Positions 16,093 through 24,889 of a stretch of 64,000 nt of DNA are shown piece after piece. The DNA lies in contig NZ_MKXO01000003.1 in NCBI RefSeq assembly GCF_001766415.1, positions 124,001 to 188,000 of the forward strand, given 5' to 3'. The translations under genes and the position numbers were made by a program. Origin of the DNA: Exiguobacterium aurantiacum. GTDB taxonomy: Bacteria; Bacillota; Bacilli; Exiguobacteriales; Exiguobacteriaceae. Below the pieces are notes generated by a model that worked only from the letters and a program-made list of their open reading frames with translations, was not told the DNA's origin and ran no database searches. How positions within the stretch are numbered: position 1 is the stretch's first letter; the number at the start of each line of letters is the position of its first letter.

Positions 16093-18155
16093 TTTATCGC
16101 TTCGACAACCGGTTTGTCATCGAAGGGAAGCAGATTGCCTACGTGTTCGACGTCGACGACCGGGGCCGGCTCGTCCATCAATACCTCGGCGATCGACTCC
16201 ATGAAACGGATTACATGGAACTACCAGATCGTCGGGTGTTGCACTCGTCGTTCGAGACACCAGAAGGCGTCGCCGCGTACGAGTTCGTCTCGTTCGGCGA
16301 CCTCGTCTACACCGAACCGACGCTCAAAAGCCATACGGCGACTGAACGGCTGCACGCCTTCACGTTCCAAGACGCACGGATCGGTCACGACACGCTCGAG
16401 CTCGACTTGGTCGACTCAATCCAACAGTTGACGGTCACGCTCCACTTCACCGTGTATCCGGCGTACGACATCATTGAACGGAAGATGACGGTTCAAGCCG
16501 GGACGGACGTCACGCTCGAGAGCGCGCAGTCGTTCAGCCTCGGGTTGACCGAGCGCCCGTTGCGCCTCAGTCATTTTTCAGGGGCGTGGACGGGCGAGTT
16601 CCAACTCCAACAAGGCGAGTTACTCCCAGGTAAGAAGACGATCGAGAGCCGCCGTGGTTTGACGAGCCATCAAAGCAACCCGTGGTTCGCGCTCGACGAC
16701 GCGGCGACGGAACAGCACGGCGAGGTCATCTACGGCTTCCTCGGTCATTCCGGCAACTGGGCCATCCATTTCGAGCGCGACCAGTTCGGCTTCACGCAAG
16801 TGACGGGCGGGCTCAACACGTTCGACTTCGCGAAACGGCTGTCTTCAGGTGACGTGTTCACGACGCCAGCGGCCTATATCGGCTACACACAACTTGGTTT
16901 CGGGGCGATGAGCCGGAACGCGCACGACTTCGAGCGCGACGTCATCATGCCGGAACGGACGCGCGAGACGCTGCGTCCCGTGCTCTACAACTCATGGGAA
17001 GCGACGTATTTCGACGTCAGCGAGGACGGTCAGAAACGGCTCGTCGATGAGGCCGCTGCGATCGGTTGCGAGCTGTTCGTCGTCGACGACGGCTGGTTCG
17101 GCGAACGGAACTCGGACGCGGCCGGTCTCGGCGACTGGCACGTCAACAAGACGAAGTTCCCGAACGGGCTAGAGCCGCTCATCCGCTACGTCGAGGACAA
17201 AGGCCTCCAGTTCGGCCTCTGGGTCGAGCCGGAGATGGTCAACCCGGATTCGGAGCTCTACCGGTCGCATCCCGACTGGATCTACCACACGAATGGACGC
17301 CCGTCGACGACGTCGCGTAACCAGTTCGTGTTGAACTTGGCGCTGCCGGAAGTCGAGGCGCACGTGACGCATCTGTTGGACGACCTGCTCGAGAACCATG
17401 CGATCCGCTACATCAAATGGGACATGAACCGCGCCTTCTCTGAACCGGACAGCCCGCATTTAGGTGACGCGAAAGAACTGTGGCTCCGTCATACGGAAGC
17501 GGTCTACCGCATTCTCGACACGCTCCGGGACAGACACCCGGACGTCGCCTTCGAGTCTTGTGCCGGCGGCGGCGGTCGGATCGACCTCGGCGTGCTCTCG
17601 CGCGTCGAACAAGTCTGGACGAGCGACAACACCGACGCGCTCGACCGGCTCGAGATCCAGGAAGGGTTCTCCTACGCCTATAACGCCAAGATGATGAGCT
17701 GTTGGGTGACGGACGCGCCGAACTGGCTGAACGCCCGCGCACTCCCGCTCAACTACCGCTTCGTCAGCGCGATGCAAGGCACGCTCGGCATCGGCGGCAA
17801 CTTGCTCGAATAGAGCACGGAAGACCTAGCCGCGTCGAAGCGTTGGATCGAGACGTACAAGTCGATCCGCCCGCTCGTGCAGCACGGGACGAGCTATCGT
17901 CTCGCCTCACTCAAGAAACAAGGGTTCCACGCGATGGGCTATACGGACGGGGAGGACTATGTCGCCCTCGTCAACGCAGACCGCCGTCATTACGGCAACA
18001 ACAAGTTGCGCCTCAAACTCGCCGGGCTCGACCCGGACCGCGTCTACTTATATGAAGGAAGACGTTTGAGCGGTCGCTACTTGATGCAACAAGGGATCAC
18101 ATTTACACAACAAATCGATTATGACGCTTACTGCCTGGTCATCCACCCGGCGTGA
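16089..18155 (+). pseudogene. Alpha-galactosidase (GH36) with in-frame amber codon
   Basis: The frame encodes a GH36 alpha-galactosidase of 688 codons, broken by TAG at 17811-17813 (codon 575). Upstream lie the N-terminal beta-supersandwich and the catalytic barrel with nucleophile D445 (IKWDMNR) and acid/base D513 (TSDNTD). Downstream the same frame continues without other stops for 114 codons (STEDLAASKRW, then RPLVQHG and the C-terminal beta domain). In family members the residue after GGNL(L/N)x is a tryptophan (recalled, not aligned here), and TGG to TAG is one base change. The product is therefore either truncated at 574 residues, just past the active site, or made by readthrough. It sits fully inside the operon between the beta-galactosidase and galK genes. 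A sequencing error cannot be excluded. Confidence 0.85.
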
Positions 18156-18177
18156 GCGATGGAAGGGATGGAGTCGT

Positions 18178-19362
18178 ATGCTTGCATTTGATTTAGCACA
18201 CCTGAACGAACAGTTCGAGACCGTGTTTTTGGCGGGGCCTGAGCGAATCTTCTTCGCACCGGGCCGCATCAACTTGATCGGCGAACACACGGATTACAAC
18301 GGAGGTCACGTCTTCCCCTGTGCCATCACGTTCGGCACGTACGGGCTCGTCCGGAAGCGCGAGGACGGAATTATTCGCGTCTACTCGCTCAACTTCGAGG
18401 ACGTCGGTGTCGTCACGTTCCCGGTGACGGACGGGACGTATGACGCCGGTCACGACTGGGCCAACTACGTGAAAGGGGTCGTCGCGCTCCTACGTCAAGA
18501 CGGACACGACGTCGGAGGATTCGACTTCTTCCTCGCCGGCAACATCCCGAACGGCGCTGGATTGTCGTCGTCGGCCTCACTCGAACTCGTGACGGCGCTC
18601 ATGATCAATGACGTGTACGGCCTCGGGCTCGAGCGAATCGATCTCGTCCATCTCGGTCAACGTGTCGAGAACGACTTCATCGGCGTCAACTCAGGCATCA
18701 TGGACCAGTTCGCGATCGGGATGGGCAAGGCCGACCACGCCATCCTGCTCGATTGCGATACGCTCCATCACGACTACGCGCCGATCAAGCTCGACGGCTA
18801 CGATATTTTGATCATGAACACGAACAAGCGCCGCGAACTGGCCGACTCGAAATACAACGAGCGCCGGACCGAGTGCGATACGGCACTCGGCCTGCTAAAA
18901 GAGCGGTTCGACGTCGCCTCGCTCGGCCAGCTGTCGGTCGAGACGTTCGAGACGGTCGCATCAGAACTCCCGGAGACGCTCCGGAAACGGGCCCGCCACG
19001 CCATCTCGGAGAACGAGCGGACGAAGCTCGCCTTCACCGCCCTTCAAGACGAAAAGCTCGACGTGTTCGGGCAACTGCTGAACGACTCGCACGCGTCGCT
19101 TCGTGACGATTACGAAGTGACCGGCGTCGAGCTCGACACGCTCGTCCAGGCGGCGCAAGATTGCGACGGCGTCATCGGCGCCCGCATGACCGGTGCCGGT
19201 TTCGGTGGCTGCGCCATCGCCATCGTCGACAAGACGTCGACGGAAGCGGTCATCCAGACAGTGTCGACCGTATACGAAACAACGATCGGCTACGCGCCGA
19301 CATTTTATATCGCGTCCGTCGGGGACGGCGCGCGTGAACTCGTAGAGGAGGAAGTCAAATGA
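18178..19362 (+). CDS. galK: Galactokinase
   Basis: GHMP-family kinase of 394 residues that phosphorylates galactose at C1 with ATP, the first committed Leloir step. The galactokinase signature GRINLIGEHTDYN is at residues 29-41, the phosphate-binding loop is GAGLSSSASLE, and the C-terminal GHMP motif is MTGAGFGGCAI. ATG 18178 is chosen because the protein aligns from MLAFDL and GGATGGAG precedes it. The frame opened earlier at 18121 overlaps the alpha-galactosidase end. The stop overlaps the start of galE by ATGA. Confidence 0.95.
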   Translation: MLAFDLAHLNEQFETVFLAGPERIFFAPGRINLIGEHTDYNGGHVFPCAITFGTYGLVRKREDGIIRVYSLNFEDVGVVTFPVTDGTYDAGHDWANYVKGVVALLRQDGHDVGGFDFFLAGNIPNGAGLSSSASLELVTALMINDVYGLGLERIDLVHLGQRVENDFIGVNSGIMDQFAIGMGKADHAILLDCDTLHHDYAPIKLDGYDILIMNTNKRRELADSKYNERRTECDTALGLLKERFDVASLGQLSVETFETVASELPETLRKRARHAISENERTKLAFTALQDEKLDVFGQLLNDSHASLRDDYEVTGVELDTLVQAAQDCDGVIGARMTGAGFGGCAIAIVDKTSTEAVIQTVSTVYETTIGYAPTFYIASVGDGARELVEEEVK

Positions 19363-20366
19363 GTGTACTCGTCGTCGGTGGGGCCGGTTATATCGGCTCC
19401 CATGCAGTCCGCGCCTTGCTTGCGCGCGGGGAAGACGTGATCGTGATCGACAACCTTCAGACCGGGCATATCGAGTCGGTCCCGAAACAAGTCCGCTTCT
19501 ATGAAGGCGACATCCGTGACCGTGCGTTCATGGACGAGACGTTCGCGAACGAAGACGTCACGGAAGTGCTTCATTTCGCCGCCAACTCGCTCGTCGGTGA
19601 GTCGATGGAGGAACCGCTCGCATATTACGACAACAACGTCTTCGGGACGCAAGTGTTGCTCGAAACGATGCGCAAACACGGCGTCGCACGGATCGTCTTC
19701 TCCTCAACGGCCGCGACGTACGGCGATCAGGACGAGATGCCGATTCGGGAGACGGCTGAAACGAATCCGACGAACACGTACGGGGCGACGAAGCTCGCCA
19801 TGGAGACGATGATGAAGTGGTGTGACCGCGCCTTCGGCATCCGTTTCGTCGCACTCCGCTACTTCAACGTCGCCGGGGCTGATCCGTCGGGTGAAATCGG
19901 CGAAGACCACACACCGGAGACACACCTGATCCCACTCGTCCTCGAAGTGGCGAATGGACAGCGTGAGGCGATCACCGTGTTCGGCGACGATTACAACACG
20001 CCGGACGGGACGTGCATCCGTGACTACATCCACGTCCAAGACCTCGTCGACGCCCACGTTCGCGCGCTCGACTACTTGAAACGAGGCGGAGACAGCGACG
20101 TGTTCAATCTCGGTACGGAGACGGGACTGTCGGTGCTCGAAATCATCGAGGCGGCCCGCCGTGTGACGGGACACCCGATTCCGGTCAAGACGGGGACACG
20201 CCGTGCCGGCGACCCGGCGATGTTGATCGCGTCACCGGACAAGGCGAAACGCGTGCTCGGTTGGACGCCAGAGCGCTCGACGGTCGATATGATTCTCACA
20301 GACGCTTGGAACTGGCACGAGTCACATCCGGAAGGCTACAAACACGTAGAGGGGGCGAGACGATGA
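19359..20366 (+). CDS. galE: UDP-glucose 4-epimerase
   Basis: Extended SDR enzyme of 335 residues that interconverts UDP-galactose and UDP-glucose. GGAGYIGSH is at residues 7-15, the active-site serine and threonine are in FSSTAATYG, and the YxxxK pair is in TYGATKLAME. The C-terminal part has the usual substrate-binding segment (GTCIRDYIHVQDL and KRVLGW). It overlaps galK by four bases at its start and galT by four bases at its end. The operon context (galK-galE-galT-galM) makes the assignment firm. Confidence 0.95.
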   Translation: MSVLVVGGAGYIGSHAVRALLARGEDVIVIDNLQTGHIESVPKQVRFYEGDIRDRAFMDETFANEDVTEVLHFAANSLVGESMEEPLAYYDNNVFGTQVLLETMRKHGVARIVFSSTAATYGDQDEMPIRETAETNPTNTYGATKLAMETMMKWCDRAFGIRFVALRYFNVAGADPSGEIGEDHTPETHLIPLVLEVANGQREAITVFGDDYNTPDGTCIRDYIHVQDLVDAHVRALDYLKRGGDSDVFNLGTETGLSVLEIIEAARRVTGHPIPVKTGTRRAGDPAMLIASPDKAKRVLGWTPERSTVDMILTDAWNWHESHPEGYKHVEGARR

Positions 20367-21877
20367 TCGATGCAACGATTGAAGCGCTCGTCGAGGCGAC
20401 GATCCGCGAGGAACTGATCACGGAGCAAGACCGCATCTACTCGCGGAACCGTGTGCTCGCGCGATTGAACAAGCTCGACTTTGACAAGCCGACGTTCGTG
20501 CCGCGCGACTCGATCCCGAACTTGCTCGAGACGTTGACCGAATACGCGGTCGAGTCTGGGCTCGTCGAGAATTTATTAGAGGAGAAGGACCGATTCATGG
20601 CCGAGGTCATGGACGTGTTCGTCTCGAAACCGTCCGAGGTGACGCGCACGTTCAACGCGCTCCGGGCAGTTGACGTCGAGGCCGCGACGAGTTTCTTCTA
20701 TAAGATGAGCCAGGCGTCGAACTATATCCAGACGCAGCGGATCGCAAACAATATCACGTACAAGGCACCGACCCGCTACGGCACGCTCGACATCACGATC
20801 AACTTGTCGAAGCCGGAAAAAGACCCGCGCGAGATCGCGCGGGCCCGGCTGCAACCGGCGCCAGAGACGAACTATCCGACGGGGTTGCTCGCGATCGAGA
20901 ACGAAGGTTACGGCGGACACTTGAAGCATCCGGCCCGGGCCAATCACCGCATCATCCCGCTCACGCTCGGCGGGGAAGAGTGGTCGTTCCAATACTCGCC
21001 GTACTTGTACTACAACGAACACTCGATTTTACTGTCGAACGAAGTGCGCGACATGGTCATCGACCGATCGGCGTTCGAGCGTCTGCTCGACTTCGTCGGT
21101 CAGTTCCCGCACTACTTCGCCGGGTCGAACGCGGACCTGCCGATCGTCGGCGGCTCGATCTTGACGCACGACCATTACCAAGCCGGCCGCTACCGGTTTG
21201 CGATGGACGATGCCGACGTCGTCGCGACGTACCGCTCGGACCGTTACGACCAAGTCGACATCGAGACGCTCGAATGGCCACTCTCGGTCGTCCGGCTCCG
21301 TTCGACGCAGCGTGAGCAGCTCGCTATGTTGGCGAACCAACTGCTCGGCCACTGGCAAAACTACGAGGACGGTGACATCGTTCCGTATACGGGCGACGTC
21401 CGCCACAACACGGTGACGCCGATCGCCCGGCGCCGCGATGGACGCTACGAGCTCGACCTCGTCCTTCGCAACAACCGGACGAGCGAGGCGCATCCGGACG
21501 GCATCTTCCATCCGCACGCCGACGTCCATCACATCAAGCGCGAGAACATCGGCTTGATCGAAGTGATGGGGCTCGCCGTGTTGCCGGCCCGACTCAAGAC
21601 AGAGCTCGAACAAGTCGTCCGTTTCATCGAAGGCGAGGACGTCGAGGTCGCGGACATGCACAAGGCGTGGGCCGAGGAGTTGAAGACGAAGTCAGGTGAC
21701 GCTCGGATGATCGTCGACCAGGCCGTCGTCGACAAGTTCGTCAAAGGATTAGAGGACGCGGGTGTGTTCAAACAGACGGTCGAGGGGCAGGAGCGCTTCA
21801 CGGCGTTCATGAGCTCATTTTTGAGTCACGTCGATAAAGTGGAGTACGGCGCGTCGACTACGGGAATGAACAGGTAA
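20363..21877 (+). CDS. galT: Galactose-1-phosphate uridylyltransferase, Bacillus-type
   Basis: Transfers UMP from UDP-glucose to galactose-1-phosphate. The 504-residue length and the sequence (for example IPNLLETLTEYAV, NPxPExDPREIA-like segment, GGSILTHDHYQAGRY) are those of the long GalT family of Firmicutes, not the shorter HIT-type enzyme of E. coli. ATG 20363 overlaps the galE stop by ATGA and follows GAGGGGGCGAG; the frame opened earlier lies in galE. The short gap to galM (22 bases) keeps it in the operon. Confidence 0.93.
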   Translation: MIDATIEALVEATIREELITEQDRIYSRNRVLARLNKLDFDKPTFVPRDSIPNLLETLTEYAVESGLVENLLEEKDRFMAEVMDVFVSKPSEVTRTFNALRAVDVEAATSFFYKMSQASNYIQTQRIANNITYKAPTRYGTLDITINLSKPEKDPREIARARLQPAPETNYPTGLLAIENEGYGGHLKHPARANHRIIPLTLGGEEWSFQYSPYLYYNEHSILLSNEVRDMVIDRSAFERLLDFVGQFPHYFAGSNADLPIVGGSILTHDHYQAGRYRFAMDDADVVATYRSDRYDQVDIETLEWPLSVVRLRSTQREQLAMLANQLLGHWQNYEDGDIVPYTGDVRHNTVTPIARRRDGRYELDLVLRNNRTSEAHPDGIFHPHADVHHIKRENIGLIEVMGLAVLPARLKTELEQVVRFIEGEDVEVADMHKAWAEELKTKSGDARMIVDQAVVDKFVKGLEDAGVFKQTVEGQERFTAFMSSFLSHVDKVEYGASTTGMNR

Positions 21878-21899
21878 ACTAGTCGAAGTAGGTGAGCCA

Positions 21900-22862
21900 A
21901 TGAGAGAAGCAACGATTGAAAACAAGAACGGGATGCGGCTGTCGGCGATCGAGTATGGTTGTGCCATGACCGAACTGACGGCACCGGACCGTGACGGCAA
22001 CATGGACTCTGTCATTTTGAAATATGGCGACTTGGATCAATACCTCGAGAACCCGGTCTATTTGGGCTCGGTCGTCGGCCGTATCGCCGGAAGAATCCGT
22101 AACGCCGAGATTGATGGTGTGGCCTTGACCCCAAGCGAGGCCCCGCATCATATCCACGGCGGGACGGACGGTATCACGTCGCGGTATTGGGACATGGACG
22201 TCGACGGACAGGCGATTCAATTCATATACTTAAGTCCGGACGGGGAAGAAGGCTACCCGGGGAACGTCCGCTTCAAAGTCATCTATGAACTGACGGACGA
22301 CAATGAACTCGTCGTCACGATGACGGCTGATACGGATAAACTGACGTGGGTCAACTTGAACCATCACAACTATTTCAACCTCGGCGGGCGACCGACGATC
22401 CACGATCACGTGCTGACGCTGCCGGCCGACCACGTCGCGCGCCTCGATGACGAGTCGCTCCCGACCGGGGAACTGCAGCCTGTCGATGCGACACCGTTCG
22501 ACTTCCGCGACGGGAAACGAGTCGGCGAGGCGATCACGTCAGACGATGAAGCCATCGCGAAAGCCGGCGGGCTCGATCATCCGTTCATCTTGAAGGATGG
22601 GGTGGCGCGGTTGCACGACCCGGTGAGTGGACGCGTGCTCGATGTCGAGACGAACCAACCGGTCATGGTCGTCTATACGGCGAACTTCCTCAGTGAAGAA
22701 ACACCGGTCACGCTCGAGGGACGGCAGAAGCATAGCGCCATCTGTTTAGAAGCCCAGGCGCTTCCAGACGCGCCGCATTATCCCGACATCGCCACATCGA
22801 TCGAACTGAAACCGGGTGAGTTGTATCATTCGCGGACGGTGTATAAGTTTAGTGTTGAATAA
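21900..22862 (+). CDS. galM: Aldose 1-epimerase (galactose mutarotase)
   Basis: Protein of 320 residues that interconverts alpha- and beta-galactose, feeding beta-galactosidase product to galactokinase. Typical features are GRIAGRIRNA, HHIHGG with the catalytic histidine region, NLNHHNYFNLGG, and a C-terminal glutamate in ICLEAQALPDAPH. A good ribosome site (GTAGGTGAG) precedes the start. It closes the galactoside operon and is followed by a terminator. A second, partial copy of the last 45 codons is found at 23759-23901. Confidence 0.93.
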   Translation: MREATIENKNGMRLSAIEYGCAMTELTAPDRDGNMDSVILKYGDLDQYLENPVYLGSVVGRIAGRIRNAEIDGVALTPSEAPHHIHGGTDGITSRYWDMDVDGQAIQFIYLSPDGEEGYPGNVRFKVIYELTDDNELVVTMTADTDKLTWVNLNHHNYFNLGGRPTIHDHVLTLPADHVARLDDESLPTGELQPVDATPFDFRDGKRVGEAITSDDEAIAKAGGLDHPFILKDGVARLHDPVSGRVLDVETNQPVMVVYTANFLSEETPVTLEGRQKHSAICLEAQALPDAPHYPDIATSIELKPGELYHSRTVYKFSVE

Positions 22863-22867
22863 AATGG

Positions 22868-22911
22868 AAGACCATCGGACCTGTCGTAGACAAGGATGAT
22901 GGTCTTTTTTC
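22868..22911 (+). terminator. Terminator of the galactoside operon
   Basis: AAGACCATC (22868-22876) pairs with GATGGTCTT (22898-22906), followed by further T. It lies 6 bases past the galM stop. Confidence 0.88.
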
Positions 22912-23206
22912 TATTTACATATGATTTTCGATCAACAGCGAATCACTTCTTGTGAATATGGTCCAATGATATGTCAGATCCTGTCGAACGACATTCGTTA
23001 TTTCTAAAAAATGTATTCCCTTCATTATGAAAGAATCATCCGGTATTTGATATGGACTTGATACACTAAAATCATAGATTAATTAATAGATCATACATAG
23101 TTCCATAATTCTATAAGAAGCGATCATCTTGAGTCACTCGTTCCGTAGAGATGAAGAAATGCAATTCCAATACTTTTAAGAGCGATTTAACAGTTACTCG
23201 GAAAGC
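22912..23206. other. Intergenic DNA without recognisable gene
   Basis: About 295 bases, AT-rich, between the operon terminator and the interrupted EVE-like gene. I see no open frame with a ribosome site, no hairpin-T structure and no insertion-sequence end. TTGATA near 23047 and TAAAAT near 23067 could be poor promoter elements for the next gene. This is the left part of the segment that separates the two galM 3' ends. Confidence 0.5.
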
Positions 23207-23239
23207 TTGACTGGAGTAAAAACAACTAAGGAGGAACCG

Positions 23240-23692
23240 ATGAAAACATATTGGCAAATCGCAGCAGGGAATGGAGAGGTCGATTTAGAAGAGTTATTTT
23301 TAAAGTTAAATGTTGCGCTGATTGGTCCTGGCCGTTTGGGTGAATATTTTGAGAATCGTACTACCTACGACCAGTTGCCCGACGGACACCTCGTCAAAAA
23401 GTTTGCATCTGAAGTTCAAGTAGGCGATGTTCTCGTTTTGAAACGCCTCGTTAATCCTCACACATAACAATGGGAAATCAAAGCGGTTGGGGAGGTCATA
23501 GGACCATATCGCTATGAAGCTATTTTTAGTCAAGTTACTACTCATAGCTGGGATGTTCAACATTGTCGACGGGTGAATTGGACCATTGCGTCGCCAAGTA
23601 TATTTGTCACAAGCGGCGGTGCGCCAATCCGTCTTCAACGGCTGAGTGATACGAACCCGTTGCGTCATGCTGCGGAGAAACTCTTAAGCTAA
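23240..23692 (+). pseudogene. EVE/PUA-like domain protein interrupted by an ochre codon
   Basis: One frame of 151 codons starts at ATG 23240 after AAGGAGGA and is broken by TAA at 23465-23467 (codon 76). The first half begins YWQIAAGNGEVDLEE and contains a GDVLVLKR turn; the second half contains WEIKAVGEVIG and WDVQHCRRVNW. This pattern is that of EVE/PUA-like modules that often stand at the N-terminus of restriction or other defence proteins. Here no effector domain follows: the frame ends after about 150 codons and a terminator is present. So it is either a short stand-alone protein with a recent nonsense mutation or a remnant of a longer one. Family assignment by eye, moderate certainty. 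Confidence 0.65.
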
Positions 23693-23700
23693 ATTGTCTG

Positions 23701-23742
23701 AAGAAGCCATCTTTCTACTTAAGGGAATGATGGCTTCTTTTG
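23701..23742 (+). terminator. Terminator after the EVE-like pseudogene
   Basis: An 11-base stem, AAGAAGCCATC (23701-23711) with GATGGCTTCTT (23729-23739), followed by a short T run. It begins 8 bases after the stop of the interrupted gene. Confidence 0.8.
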
Positions 23743-23758
23743 TCGAGTGATTATAGCG

Positions 23759-23901
23759 GCTGTCAAAAGCATAACGCCATCTGCCTCGAAGCGCAGGCGT
23801 TCCCGGACGCACCGAACCATCCGGATGTGGCGACGTCAATTGAGTTGAAACCGGGTGAGTTGTATCATTCGAGGAGGGTGTATAAGTTTAGTGTTGAATA
23901 A
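23759..23901 (+). pseudogene. Second copy of the galM 3' end
   Basis: About 143 bases that repeat the end of galM (22720-22862). The translation matches over some 45 codons (HNAICLEAQAFPDAP, then SIELKPGELYHSRRVYKFSVE, against HSAICLEAQALPDAP in galM), and the last 40 bases before the stop are almost identical. No start or upstream part is present. The fragment forms a direct repeat with galM in the same orientation, with about 0.9 kb of AT-rich DNA between them. It may be left from a tandem duplication or from insertion of foreign DNA into the 3' end of galM. Confidence 0.85.
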
Positions 23902-23909
23902 GTGAATTG

Positions 23910-23944
23910 GACCTCACTGCGCAGCGATGCGTAGTGGGGTCTTT
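23910..23944 (+). terminator. Hairpin after the galM remnant
   Basis: A 13-base stem with a few G-T pairs (GACCTCACTGCGC at 23910-23922, GCGTAGTGGGGTC at 23929-23941) and three T. The true galM terminator has a different sequence, so the homology to galM stops at the stop codon. Confidence 0.7.
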
Positions 23945-24002
23945 GAGTGGTATCGATTAATATAATAGTAACGAATGTTACGAAGATGAAAGGAGGATCT
24001 AA

Positions 24003-24290
24003 ATGCGACACGAATCGATTGAATAGGTCGTAGCGCGAAACATCAAGGCATACATCCGAGCTATCGGTAAAACGAACAAATCTGCTTATGAGCAGGCTGG
24101 CATCTCAAAGTCAACTTTCAAATGAAGTGGCATCGTTTGAAAGCGTCAAATAGACCGGCAAGATGTTTCGAGTCAGAAACGTCTCGTGGATGTAATCGAA
24201 GTAATAATTCAGTTGGCCGACCGACTCACTACAATGGAATTTATTCTCGATAAGGAGCATCAAATTCAGTGCAAAGATATCAATCAATAA
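24003..24290 (+). pseudogene. Decayed XRE-type helix-turn-helix gene
   Basis: A strong ribosome site (AAAGGAGG) leads into ATG 24003 and a frame of 95 codons with three internal stops: TAG at codon 8 and TGA at codons 41 and 46. Between the stops the translation reads ARNIKAYIRAIGKTNKSAYEQAGISKSTF, shown here by NKSAYEQAGISKSTF, the first two helices of an XRE-type DNA-binding domain. The rest (RLVDVIEVIIQLADRL) would fit the following helices. Such genes are common as repressors in prophages and toxin-antitoxin loci, so a mobile element may once have been here. Confidence 0.65.
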
Positions 24291-24530
24291 GTCGATGGTT
24301 CTCGTTCGGATCGAATAATCAGGCGAGGACATTCGAGTGGCGAATTTCATATTGATCGACGCGAAGCACTTTGAGCGGGTTGAACTGATGGAACTGTTAT
24401 GGAAGTTGTGTGAATAATGACCGTGGCCAGGAACATTTTCAGGAAAGTAGGAATAGAATAAGTAACATCTAAAAAGAAAAGATGAGACTATGATGTTTTG
24501 GTAATTACATAATGCTCTGTTTGGATTTAT
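24291..24530. other. Gene debris between HTH remnant and small ORF
   Basis: An open fragment at about 24307-24418 (ending HFERVELMELLWKLCE) lacks a start codon and ribosome site and looks like the tail of a lost gene. An open frame on the other strand (24111-24350) overlaps the HTH remnant and has no support. Otherwise the stretch is featureless and AT-rich. Confidence 0.35.
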
Positions 24531-24532
24531 TG

Positions 24533-24538
24533 TATAAT
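24533..24538 (+). promoter_or_regulatory. -10 box before the 49-residue ORF
   Basis: TATAAT preceded directly by TG lies 45 bases before the start codon of the small ORF. No good -35 box is seen at 16-18 bases upstream. Confidence 0.45.
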
Positions 24539-24582
24539 CTATTACATATAGTTACAAAAGTGAAATTGAAGGAGTGAATAAA

Positions 24583-24732
24583 ATGCCTCGTAAAGTACGA
24601 AGTGATTGCACAGTAGGAACGTTTGAAAAAAAGAATGGTTTACCCCCGGGAACTATTCGAAATCCGAACGGCAGAGATACACGAAGCGATAAAAAGATTG
24701 GCACAATCAGAAAAGAATCAGAGCGTAAATGA
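24583..24732 (+). CDS. Small basic protein of 49 residues
   Basis: ATG 24583 has GAAGGAG at ideal spacing and a TATAAT upstream; a clear terminator follows the stop codon, so the gene is a complete single-gene unit. The protein is basic and rich in G, T, R and K (MPRKVRSDCTVGTFEKKNG, then LPPGTIRNPNGRDTRSDKK). It has a single cysteine and two similar GT(F/I)xKK/RKE segments. No membrane segment or signal. I do not recognise the family. It stands directly before the dynamin-like operon but is separated from it by the terminator. Confidence 0.65.
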   Translation: MPRKVRSDCTVGTFEKKNGLPPGTIRNPNGRDTRSDKKIGTIRKESERK

Positions 24733-24781
24733 ATCGATAAAAGCTTTAATCATCTTGTATAGGTATGACGAGCACTAATCG

Positions 24782-24819
24782 AACGGACTTCTCAATTTAA
24801 TAAGAGATGTCCGTTTTTT
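24782..24819 (+). terminator. Terminator of the small ORF
   Basis: AACGGACTTCTC (24782-24793) pairs with GAGATGTCCGTT (24804-24815) with one mismatch, followed by more T (to 24819). Confidence 0.85.
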
Positions 24820-24889
24820 AACTGATTTTCATGTGTTCAACTTATGAAATATAAGCGCTTGAAAAAACGAGTCAAAGGAGCGTACTTTT

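Noticed and set aside
17811-17813. Amber codon as pyrrolysine or a recoding signal
   Set aside because: No PYLIS-like reason or family precedent in alpha-galactosidases; tryptophan is the expected residue and a point mutation explains it.
24111-24350. 79-codon open frame on the minus strand over the HTH remnant
   Set aside because: No ribosome site, and the plus strand carries recognisable HTH sequence with a strong ribosome site.
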